A stretch of DNA of 42,466 bases from Flavobacterium sp. YO12. GTDB taxonomy: Bacteria > Bacteroidota > Bacteroidia > Flavobacteriales > Flavobacteriaceae. The stretch is taken from positions 1-42,466 of the forward strand of contig NZ_NRQU01000043.1 of the NCBI RefSeq assembly GCF_004119495.1, given 5' to 3'. This document shows, in pieces, positions 7,175 through 17,000 of this stretch (position 1 is the first letter of the stretch; each line of letters opens with the position of its first letter). The notes below the pieces were generated by a model, which was not told the DNA's origin, searched no databases, and saw only the letters and a program-made list of their open reading frames with translations. The translations under genes were made by a program, and so were the position numbers.

Positions 7175-9880
7175 TTGACATGTCAAAAAACAAGCCATAA
7201 TTTTACAAAAATAGCATTTAAACCTTTGCACACAAACTTATTTAATATCGTTTTATTATCATTTTTCCTATCTGCAGGATGTGGTAAATTATATTCACAA
7301 GAGATAAAATCCAAAAAAAAGTCTTTGCCCGCTGTAAAACAAACAGATAAACCTCAAATTAAACCTATTGACACTATTAAAGTAGACAGCATTAAGCCAA
7401 CGAAGACTTTTTTAGACGGGAAAGTAAAATACAAAGCAAAGGATTACGCCAAAATAGATCAGAAGAAAAAAATCATTACTCTCTATAATGAAGCTGAATT
7501 GTATTATAAAGATGTTGAACTAAAATCTGGTATAATTGTACTTAATTACGAAAAAGACGAAGTTTATGCCGGTCGAATAAAAGATTCTGCAGGTGTATTA
7601 ACTCAATATCCAAACTTCAAACAAGGCGCAAGCGAGGTTCAACCCGATTCTATACGTTTTAATTTTAAAACAAAAAAGGCCTTAATTTACAACTCAAGAA
7701 CTGAGCAAGGCGAATTTAAAATAAAAGCAGCTGTTACTAAAAAAGAGAATGACTCTGTTTACTTTTTAAGAGGTGCCCGTTTTACAACTGCTCAAGACAT
7801 TGATAATCCTGAATACTATTTTCAAACGAATAAAGTAAAGTTTATTCCTGGTAAAAAAGTTATTACGGGCTTAACCAATATGGTTATTGCAGATGTGCCT
7901 ACACCTTTGGCATTACCTTTCGCTTATTTCCCAATGAGTCAGGAAAAAAGTGTTTCTGGTATTATTATTCCAAGTTACAATGACTCAAATACTCGTGGAT
8001 TCTCTTTGCAAAACGGAGGTTACTATTTTGCTTTAAGCGACAATTACGACTTAACGGTTTTAGGAGATTACTATACAAACGGGAGTTACGCTATGCGATT
8101 TGAATCGGCCTATGCAACACGGTATAAATATCGAGGAAATGTCAATATTCGATTCGAAAACTTAATAAACAGCGAAAGAGGATATCCAGATTATTCTAAA
8201 CAAAACATCTACAACATTCAATGGTCGCACTCAAAGGATACAAAATCAAATCCTAACTCAAGTTTTTCTGCTTCTGTAAATATGGGTAGCAGTAAATACT
8301 TTAAGCGATCTATCAATCAAGCCAACATAGGGTCTAACTTAAATAATACTTTAAGTTCGTCTATTTCATACAACAAAACATTTAATACAATTCCGGGTTC
8401 ACGTATATCGCTGTCTGCTACGCACCAGCAAAATACGCAAACCGAAGAGATTTTAATGACTTTGCCTAATCTTCAAGGAAGTATTGATCGTGTTTATCCT
8501 TTTGTTGGAAAAGACGGGGTAAAAAAAGGTTTTATAAAGAACATAAACTTACAGTATAATGTAACTGGAAAGAATAACTTTAAAACAACGGATTCTTTAT
8601 TCTTTAAACCGCAAATGTTTAAAGATGCGCAAATTGGTATGCAGCATTCTATTCCAATCAGTACCAATTTTAAAATATTCAAATACTTTAGTGCGGGAGC
8701 TTCTACAAATTACCAAGAAACTTGGGTTACCAAAACAATTGAAAAGAATTACGATGTAGATAAAAGTGCGGTTGTAGATAAAACTGTAAATGGTTTTGAC
8801 TCTTACAGAACTTATAATTTCAGCACTAATTTAGGTACTACAATTTATGGTACGTTTAATTTTGGAGCTGATAAAAGAATTCAGTCTATTCGTCACGTTA
8901 TGAGACCAAGTATTACTTACTCTTATACACCGAGTTTTGAGAGATACTACGATCATTATACTGTTGATGCAGCAGGAAAGATTTCTACAGATGAATATTC
9001 TCGTTTTGCAAACGGTATTTACGGCGCACCTGGAAAAGACAATTCTAACATTGTTGGTTTTTCTTTAAGCAACACTTTCGAAGCTAAAGTAAGAGATCGT
9101 GACAGCACAAAAACGGAACCTAAAAAGATAATGCTGTTAAACAATTTAAACTTCAGCACAAGTTATAATTTTAATGCAAATGGTAAAGAAACATTGGCTT
9201 TTCAGCCTATTCTTGTGAGCGGTGGAACACAGCTTTTTCAAAACAAAATGAATGTCAATTTTGGAGCTGTTTTAAACCCATACGCAATTGATAATGCAGG
9301 AAACGTAATGAACATGTACAACATTGACAATGGCGGAAGTTTATTTAGAATGACCAGTGCGAATATTACAATGAATTACTCTTTTTCGAATAAGGGAGGA
9401 GATAATAAAGAAAAAAACAACCAAAGTCAGCGAAATGGTGGTCGTAATGACGATTTATTTGGTACAAATACAGACTTAAATGACAGCCGAAACAGTCAAT
9501 TTGCAAACGAAAAAGACGACGACAAAGATGTAATTACGGAGTTCTTCAGTTCAAAATTACCTTGGGACATGACGCTTGCTTACTCATTGACGTACTCGAA
9601 TGCTAACAGAGAGAATAAAATAACAGGAAACTCAATCATGGTCTCTATGAATATGGATATTACGCCTAAATGGAAAGGCGGGGTTTCGACTGGATTTGAT
9701 TTTGTTCAAAAAGGAGTGACTTTTACTCAATTTCGTTTTGAAAGGGATTTGTTAAGCTGGAGAATGGCTTTTAACTGGACACCTATTGGACCAAATTCGA
9801 ACTGGAATTTCTTCATCGGAATTAAATCTGGTATGTTGAGTGACATCAAATGGAATAAGCGAAGTACTTCAAATCGATAA
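7175..9880 (+). CDS. lptD: LptD-like outer-membrane LPS-assembly protein
   Basis: About 901 aa. After a signal segment (LFNIVLLSFFLSAG) comes a Lys/Pro-rich linker, an OstA/LptA-like beta-jellyroll (about residues 65-230, with ITLYNEAELYYKDVELKSG and DEVYAGRIKDSAG), then a large beta-barrel beginning near PTPLALPFAYFPMSQEKSVSG and ending SMNMDITPKWKGGV..FRFERDLLSWRMAFNWTPIG. LptD inserts LPS into the outer leaflet; the Bacteroidota form lacks the Cys pattern of E. coli LptD. The hydrophilic loop at about 740-790 (NKEKNNQSQRNGGRNDD) is probably extracellular. Start choice is uncertain: an ATG at 7142 is in frame, but a TAttTTTG box covers that spot, so I prefer the TTG at 7175. Divergent from the amidase gene. 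Confidence 0.88.
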   Translation: MTCQKTSHNFTKIAFKPLHTNLFNIVLLSFFLSAGCGKLYSQEIKSKKKSLPAVKQTDKPQIKPIDTIKVDSIKPTKTFLDGKVKYKAKDYAKIDQKKKIITLYNEAELYYKDVELKSGIIVLNYEKDEVYAGRIKDSAGVLTQYPNFKQGASEVQPDSIRFNFKTKKALIYNSRTEQGEFKIKAAVTKKENDSVYFLRGARFTTAQDIDNPEYYFQTNKVKFIPGKKVITGLTNMVIADVPTPLALPFAYFPMSQEKSVSGIIIPSYNDSNTRGFSLQNGGYYFALSDNYDLTVLGDYYTNGSYAMRFESAYATRYKYRGNVNIRFENLINSERGYPDYSKQNIYNIQWSHSKDTKSNPNSSFSASVNMGSSKYFKRSINQANIGSNLNNTLSSSISYNKTFNTIPGSRISLSATHQQNTQTEEILMTLPNLQGSIDRVYPFVGKDGVKKGFIKNINLQYNVTGKNNFKTTDSLFFKPQMFKDAQIGMQHSIPISTNFKIFKYFSAGASTNYQETWVTKTIEKNYDVDKSAVVDKTVNGFDSYRTYNFSTNLGTTIYGTFNFGADKRIQSIRHVMRPSITYSYTPSFERYYDHYTVDAAGKISTDEYSRFANGIYGAPGKDNSNIVGFSLSNTFEAKVRDRDSTKTEPKKIMLLNNLNFSTSYNFNANGKETLAFQPILVSGGTQLFQNKMNVNFGAVLNPYAIDNAGNVMNMYNIDNGGSLFRMTSANITMNYSFSNKGGDNKEKNNQSQRNGGRNDDLFGTNTDLNDSRNSQFANEKDDDKDVITEFFSSKLPWDMTLAYSLTYSNANRENKITGNSIMVSMNMDITPKWKGGVSTGFDFVQKGVTFTQFRFERDLLSWRMAFNWTPIGPNSNWNFFIGIKSGMLSDIKWNKRSTSNR

Positions 9881-9965
9881 TCCATTTGCTTAACTGTTTT
9901 ATTATGATTAGAAGATCGTAATAAGTACTATATCATATTGTTTAAAAACAAATAAGTAACTACAT

Positions 9966-10346
9966 ATGAAAAAAATAATCTTTACAGATAAGGCTCCTGC
10001 TCCTATTGGACCTTACAATCAAGCTGTGTTATCAGGAAACACACTTTATGCATCTGGACAAATTGCTATAAATCCAGCATCTGGCGAGCTTGTAACTGAA
10101 AACATCAATGACGAAACAAAACAAGTAATGGAAAATATTGCTGCTATTCTAGAAGCTGCAGATATGACTTTTGAGAATGTAGTTAAAGCGACTATTTTTA
10201 TTATGGATATGAACAATTTTGGTGCTATAAACGCTGTTTACGGTTCATATTTTAACGAAAAAACCGCTCCAGCACGTGAAACGGTTCAAGTGGCATGTCT
10301 GCCAAAAAATGTAAATGTTGAGATTTCTATAATCGCAGTGCAATAG
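9966..10346 (+). CDS. ridA: RidA-family enamine/imine deaminase
   Basis: A 126-aa protein of normal RidA length with the family landmarks: APAPIGPYNQAVLSGNTLYASGQIAI at the N-terminus, and the C-terminal APARETVQVACLPKNVNVEI whose Arg binds the substrate carboxylate. RidA hydrolyses reactive enamine/imine intermediates such as 2-aminoacrylate from PLP enzymes, in the cytoplasm, as a trimer. It starts 85 nt after lptD. Its 3' end overlaps that of the convergent mgsA gene by 20 nt, so there is no room for a separate terminator between them. Confidence 0.93.
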   Translation: MKKIIFTDKAPAPIGPYNQAVLSGNTLYASGQIAINPASGELVTENINDETKQVMENIAAILEAADMTFENVVKATIFIMDMNNFGAINAVYGSYFNEKTAPARETVQVACLPKNVNVEISIIAVQ

Positions 10347-10701
10347 CATCTAATAATAATTGTGCCGTTGCTTCGTTTGTTGCCAGCGGCACATTATGTA
10401 CATCGCAAACGCGAATTAACATATTAATATCTGCTTCATGCGGATGACTTGACAAAGGATCTTTAAAAAAGAAAACCATTTTCGTAATTCCTTCCGCTAC
10501 TCTTCCTGCAATCTGCGCATCACCGCCTAAAGGTCCAGAAAGCATTCTTTGGGTTTTAAATCCCGCAGCTTCGGCTTTTCCTCCAGTAGTTCCTGTTCCA
10601 ATAAGTTTTATTGACTCATGATGTAATACATCACTATTTTTAATCAAAAAGTCGATCAAATCAGCTTTCTTGCCATCGTGAGCAATGATTGCAATTTCCA
10701 T
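10327..10701 (-). CDS. mgsA: Methylglyoxal synthase
   Basis: A 124-aa protein from the ATG at 10701 (MEIAIIAHDGKK). The frame is open 12 codons further, but that would overlap badF and adds nothing conserved. Family motifs: AHDGKK with His8, GTGTTG phosphate loop, MLSGPLGGDAQ with the catalytic Asp61, and DPLSSHPHEAD with His88 and Asp91, matching the E. coli catalytic residues. It converts dihydroxyacetone phosphate to methylglyoxal and phosphate, a bypass of lower glycolysis. It starts 10 nt after badF, so they are co-transcribed, close to gapA and pfkA. Confidence 0.92.
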   Translation of the reverse strand: MEIAIIAHDGKKADLIDFLIKNSDVLHHESIKLIGTGTTGGKAEAAGFKTQRMLSGPLGGDAQIAGRVAEGITKMVFFFKDPLSSHPHEADINMLIRVCDVHNVPLATNEATAQLLLDAIALRL

Positions 10702-10711
10702 AAATCCAGAA

Positions 10712-11563
10712 CTATTGGTTAGCAACATGGTACGCAATTAATCCATCAATTGGTCTTCTTAAAACGTTCCCTAATTGAAGTTCATATTTATCAAAAGTTT
10801 CTTGTAATTCATCTTTTAGATAAAATGCAATAGAACCTACAAAATGTACAGGAACTTCTTTGCAGTTATCAAACTGTTTGATGTAGTTTTTAACGAAAGA
10901 TTTCATTCCTTTGAAAATAATTTTTCTACAGAATTCGGTGTCTTTGTGTTTAATTAAAAACTTTGCAAAAGTTGCCAAATAAGCATTTGGATTTGGTTCT
11001 TTGTATAGTTTATTTTTAATAAAATCAGGATCAACGTCGTACTCTTTTTCAAGTTCTACCGCTAATTCTTTTGGCATTTTATTAAAATAGTACTTTCTAA
11101 TTAATTCTTTTCCAAAAACATTTCCGCTGCAATCATCCATTAAGATATAACCTAATGACTGCACTTTTTGATGCAATACTTTTCCATCAAAATAACTGCA
11201 GTTAGAGCCTGTTCCTAAGATCGAAACAATTGCTTCTTCACCTTTTGGTGTTGTTGCATAAACAGCAGCATATGTGTCTTCTTGTACGTCAATAATTGCA
11301 TTAGTGAAATAATCCTGAAAGATCAGCTTTAAAGCTTCTTTCATTCTGTCAGTTCCACAGCCAGCTCCGTAAAAGAACAAATGGGTTGCGTTTTTTTTAT
11401 TTTGCAAAATATCAAAACGATCGTTTAATCTTTCAATGATTTCCGGAGCGTCTAGAATTTCAGGATTTAATCCTAAGGTTTGTGTGGTGAATAATACTTT
11501 TCCATTATCATCAATTGCAATCCAATCGGCTTTAGTAGATCCACTATCAACTATTAATTTCAT
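10712..11563 (-). CDS. BadF/BadG-type N-acetylglucosamine kinase
   Basis: A 283-aa sugar kinase of the ASKHA fold. The N-terminal phosphate loop is MKLIVDSGSTKADWIAID, the second nucleotide segment AIVSILGTGSNCSYFDG (about residue 110), followed by GYILMDDCSGNVFGKELIRKYY. The family phosphorylates N-acetylglucosamine or related amino sugars released from cell-wall or chitin turnover. It is the first gene of a pair with mgsA. A terminator hairpin (11645-11674) separates it from gapA, so it probably has its own promoter in 11564-11644, where I see no good consensus box. Confidence 0.85.
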   Translation of the reverse strand: MKLIVDSGSTKADWIAIDDNGKVLFTTQTLGLNPEILDAPEIIERLNDRFDILQNKKNATHLFFYGAGCGTDRMKEALKLIFQDYFTNAIIDVQEDTYAAVYATTPKGEEAIVSILGTGSNCSYFDGKVLHQKVQSLGYILMDDCSGNVFGKELIRKYYFNKMPKELAVELEKEYDVDPDFIKNKLYKEPNPNAYLATFAKFLIKHKDTEFCRKIIFKGMKSFVKNYIKQFDNCKEVPVHFVGSIAFYLKDELQETFDKYELQLGNVLRRPIDGLIAYHVANQ

Positions 11564-11644
11564 TTTATTTAGTTTTTGGATTAGTTTTTCTTCAATAAAC
11601 TATAAGTGTATTTTTTACAATAATTAAAGACGAAACAAAATAAG

Positions 11645-11674
11645 AAAATCCCGTTCGACGTGTCGAACGGGATT
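11645..11674 (-). terminator. Rho-independent terminator of gapA
   Basis: A perfect 13-bp stem, aatcccgttcgac (11647-11659) with gtcgaacgggatt (11662-11674), is followed on the minus strand by TTTTCTTATTTTG. It lies 19 nt beyond the gapA stop codon. Confidence 0.85.
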
Positions 11675-11692
11675 CTGCAAAAATATATAATA

Positions 11693-12721
<1,029 letters not shown>

Positions 12722-12794
12722 TTATTACACTAATTTAAAGTCTAATTTCCTCACAATAAACTTCATTCCTTTTTTTAAACTTTGTCTTATATAA

Positions 12795-13781
12795 TTATGT
12801 AGACATGATGTCTGACACTCTCAATAATTCTCTATCAATCTCAGATTTACCTTTAATTGCTTGTTCCAGCGGAGTCAACGACACTTTGTCTTCTTTAAGA
12901 CCAACCATGTAATTTGATTTTCCTTCTATCAAAGATTCTACTGCTTTTACACCAAGACGACTTGCTAGTACACGATCAAAACAAGATGGTGAACCTCCAC
13001 GCTGCATATGTCCTAAAACAGACACTCTAACATCGTACTCAGGTAAATTAGCTTCAACGTAGTCTTTTAATTCAAAAACGTTTTTACCAATTTTATCTCC
13101 CTCAGCAATAACAACTATACTTGATGATTTTCCTGATGCTTTACTTTTTTGAAGAGAATCTAACAATCTATCTAAACCTAAATCTTCTTCAGGAATAAGA
13201 ATTTCCTCAGCACCAGCACCAATTCCGGCATTAAGAGCAATATGTCCTGCATCTCTACCCATAACCTCTACAAAAAACAAACGGTTATGTGAACTTGCAG
13301 TATCTCTAATTTTATCGATACAATCTACTACTGTATTTAATGCGGTATCATAACCTAATGTATGACTTGTACCATAAATATCATTATCAATTGTACCAGG
13401 AATTCCCATTACAGGAAAACCATATTCTGCATTGAAAATTAGACCTCCGGTAAAGCTTCCGTCTCCTCCAATAACAACTAAAGCATCAACTCCAGCTTTT
13501 ACTAAATTTTCGTGTGCTTTTTTTCTACCTTCTGGTGTTCTAAAATCAACAGAACGAGCAGATTTTAAGATCGTTCCTCCTTTATTTACTATATTATTAA
13601 CGCTTCGAGGGCCCATTTCTTTAAAATCGCCTTCGATCATTCCTTGATAACCTCTATAAATTCCTATGCATTCTATATTATGATAAGCACATGTTCGAAC
13701 AACTGATCGTATTGCAGCATTCATTCCTGGTGAGTCTCCTCCTGAGGTAAGAACACCTACTTTTTTTATTGTTTTTGACAT
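12795..13781 (-). CDS. pfkA: ATP-dependent 6-phosphofructokinase
   Basis: A 328-aa PfkA. It has TSGGDSPGMNAAIRSVVR at the N-terminus, IGGDGSFTGG with Gly108 where PPi-dependent enzymes have Asp (hence ATP-dependent), GTIDNDI with the catalytic Asp132, EVMGRDAGHIALNAGIGAGA, and the fructose 6-phosphate segment HMQRGGSPSCFDRVLASRLG. It makes fructose 1,6-bisphosphate in glycolysis, as a tetramer. gapA follows on the same strand; 308 nt without genes precede it. Confidence 0.96.
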   Translation of the reverse strand: MSKTIKKVGVLTSGGDSPGMNAAIRSVVRTCAYHNIECIGIYRGYQGMIEGDFKEMGPRSVNNIVNKGGTILKSARSVDFRTPEGRKKAHENLVKAGVDALVVIGGDGSFTGGLIFNAEYGFPVMGIPGTIDNDIYGTSHTLGYDTALNTVVDCIDKIRDTASSHNRLFFVEVMGRDAGHIALNAGIGAGAEEILIPEEDLGLDRLLDSLQKSKASGKSSSIVVIAEGDKIGKNVFELKDYVEANLPEYDVRVSVLGHMQRGGSPSCFDRVLASRLGVKAVESLIEGKSNYMVGLKEDKVSLTPLEQAIKGKSEIDRELLRVSDIMST

Positions 13782-14035
13782 TATTTAAGTATTAAAGTGT
13801 AAAATTAGCAAACATTCACCACTTTTCGGGTTCTGTTTATTATAAATTAGTAAAATATGTTAAATTCAAACGTTTTCGTTAATAAGTTTTTTGGCTGGAA
13901 AAATTTCATTTAAAATAATAAAACTCTCTTTTTTTAATTAATTCTTTAAAACTAACAATAGCCAAAATGAAGTGTTACAAAAAAACACATAAACTCTATT
14001 AAGCTGAAAAATTATTAATTGTCTAAAATACGCAT
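13782..14035. other. Gene-free leader region upstream of pfkA
   Basis: AT-rich DNA between the start of pfkA and the tamB terminator. No ORF is convincing. Read on the minus strand it has TTTG, 17 nt, then TAATTTAT about 70 nt before the pfkA ATG, a partial promoter match. An 8-nt palindrome, aaacgttt, lies just upstream of that (about 13868), an operator-like core too short to interpret. Confidence 0.3.
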
Positions 14036-14064
14036 AAAAAAACCCATTATATAAATAATGGGTT
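14036..14064 (-). terminator. Rho-independent terminator of tamB
   Basis: aacccatta (14041-14049) and taatgggtt (14056-14064) form a perfect 9-bp stem around tataaa. On the minus strand the stem runs into a T tract. It sits 26 nt beyond the tamB stop codon. Confidence 0.85.
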
Positions 14065-14089
14065 GAAATAGCATTTTTTTAACAATCAT

Positions 14090-17000
14090 CTAAAAATCGT
14101 TATCTGGAATTAATCCTTCACTGTTATTTTTAGGCTGTGGTTTTTTCTCTTCTTCTTTTTGAGATTTCTTTTTGTCTTTTTCAGCTTCTTTCTTATTTTT
14201 CTCTGATTCTTTTTTGTTGGTAAAATTAACAAAGTCAGGATTTAAATTAGAATCTTGAAAATCATCAGAATTTTTAATTGCTCGTTCTAATTTATGATTT
14301 TTAAACATTTTGTTTACCAATTCGCTAAAGGTATCAAAATCTACTTCGTACGAAATACCAACTCCTTGTGTATAACCAATTCCCTGTCCGATATAATTAA
14401 TATCATTCTCCTTATTAAACAAACGAAGATTCATTGACCCGTCATCATTTACACGATACAAAATTTCAATATCACCCACAATTGCAGATTCATTAACTCC
14501 ACCGACCGGCACTCCTAATTTACCGTTAATTGTAATTCTTTCGTTGATCTGAGAAGAAATATTAGCTACAAACTGACCATCTGCTTCCTGACCCAATCTT
14601 TTATCTGCAGAAATATAATTCAAATCGATATTAACCTTATCATTGTCTGATTTTATAATTCCGCCTAATAAACTCGAAGCCGTTTCTGTCAACGTTCCAG
14701 ATAAATCACCTTGGCTAAATCCATCTGTACTCATAAACGAACCTGTAGACAATAAATAAAGTGCTTGTGTTTGACGAATATCTTTATCATCTAGCTTATA
14801 CTGTATCTCAGATTTAAGCACGTTACTTACTGATGGAAACTGAATATCAAAATTAGGCTCTGGACTTGCTAAATCTCCTCTTAAACCAATAACTACTTCT
14901 ACTGGTACTTTTTTATTGAATGAAGAGGTATTATCAAGCAATACTGCTGGATTTGCTGATGTTTTATAAACCGCTTCAAGATTTAATTGCGCTTTCATTG
15001 GGTTTCCTTCCCAAATAATAGATCCTCCTTTTTTAACAGAGAATTTTTTATCGATTAAACCGCCATATTTAAAATTATAAGTTCCTTCGTATGCCTGGAA
15101 ATCTCCCCACATATTAAACTTACCAAGTGTATTAATCTTAAACAACAGCGATCCGTAACCTTTTCCTTTCATACCATGTCCGGAATTTCGATCTAGAATT
15201 ACTTCAACTTCAGCATCTGGCGTAATATCAAAATCAAACTCCAATTCTAATCCGTTGTAATTTTTTGTTCTTTCAACAATACCATTTTCTAAATTGTACT
15301 TTTCTTTTGGCGTTACAAAATGAATCCAGCTGCTTTCTCCTACGCTTTGCGAATTGTTTATAGGAATTTTGACTTCGGTACCTTTTTCAGATTTAGCGTC
15401 TACTTTAATAAATAAACCATCTACAGGGCCTTTTATGCTTGCAGTTCCGTTTATAAAAGCTGTTCCAAAATATGCCGCATCTTCGCTGTCTTTTGTATCC
15501 AGCGCCAATAAACGTTTAGAAGTTATGGTTAAATCTAGTTTCCAATCTCCAAAATTATGATGCTCAATTGTTCCGTTAAGCAATCCTTTTGTTCCAAATT
15601 TAGTATCTGTCAATTGATTGTTTCTGAACAAGAATTTCTCATCTGTTAAATCAATTACCGTTCGATCACTAAGTTCATAATCGGTATTTAAGTACGGAAT
15701 TGTCATTCCTGCTTTTTCAACATAAAGTCTTCCGTTGATTTCAGGTTTCTTCAAATTCCCAACTACCGCTGCATTTCCCGAAACCGTACCTCGCACATTC
15801 GATAAAACATCTCCGCCAACTTTTCCTAAAGTTGCCAGGTTAAATCCTTCTAACTTTAAACTTAAATCTAAAAACGTTTCTTTATTTTCTATAGCAAAAG
15901 TACCATTTGCTCTAAATGACTCCGCAAAACCATTAACTATAGAGGAATTTATGGTAAACTTTTTAAAACTTTCGTCACCAGCAATATCAAATTTCAAAGT
16001 ACCTAAATCTATATCATTTAGATTTAGCTTATCAATCGAAATTGTTGCGGTGGGTTGATACACATCTTTATTCTGCTTGTAATTTATATTTCCGTTCAAA
16101 TTACCTTTAAACACAAACTTCGAATTTAAAGGCGTAATCTTATTAATATCAACATCTTCAAAATTCAAAACCAGATCTTTATAGTCTTTACCCTTTATCA
16201 CCCCATTTAAATCAATTTTCTGATCTTCATGAGACAGAACTATATTGTCAAAGGTGAAATTCTTAAAAAACTGATCAAAAACGATTTGATTGTCTTTTTC
16301 TGAATTTTCATTTAAATACCATAGATAATCTTTGAACTTCATTTCAGATTTCTTAATCCCTACAATGTTATTCTTGTTTTTATCAATGGTATGAAACAAA
16401 TCCAGATTAAAGTAATCTTCGCCTTTTTCTCCTCCTTTAAACTCAGACCTTACAAACAAAGTATCTTTTGCAGTAACATTAATTAAATTAAAGTCTCGTA
16501 TTTTATAATAAGGTGTTTTGATACTGTCTAATTCTACGAAAGCATTATAAAGTGCATTTTTATTATCAACACTGACTCTAATATTATCAAACGTATTTTT
16601 GGCCGCTGTAATTTGCTGCGAATTAAACTTAAATTTAAACTCATTTTGATCTGCATCTATTTTACCGCGAACAACTGTACTTGAGTCAATTTTCATTTCG
16701 GGATACAGCATTTCGACTACCTTATTATATACATGAAAATTAAAGCGTAAAAACTGCCCTTTATTTACTTTATAAGGTTTGTAATTGGTATATAAACTTC
16801 CTACGGAATTCATAACCAATTTATCTAACTGATCGAAACGAAATTTACCAACTATTTCTCCATTAACAACGTCTGTAGAATTAATTATTATGGTACGCAG
16901 CTTGTTTTCATCAAAGCCAGAATTTATAGTAACTTCATCAAAAATATAAGTCGATTTTGGATTTTGATAGACGGCATCTTTGATAAAAATATTTCCCTGA

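Noticed and set aside
15354..16058. Plus-strand open frames inside tamB
   Set aside because: These are shadows of the long minus-strand gene. They have no family features, and the tamB frame is continuous across them.
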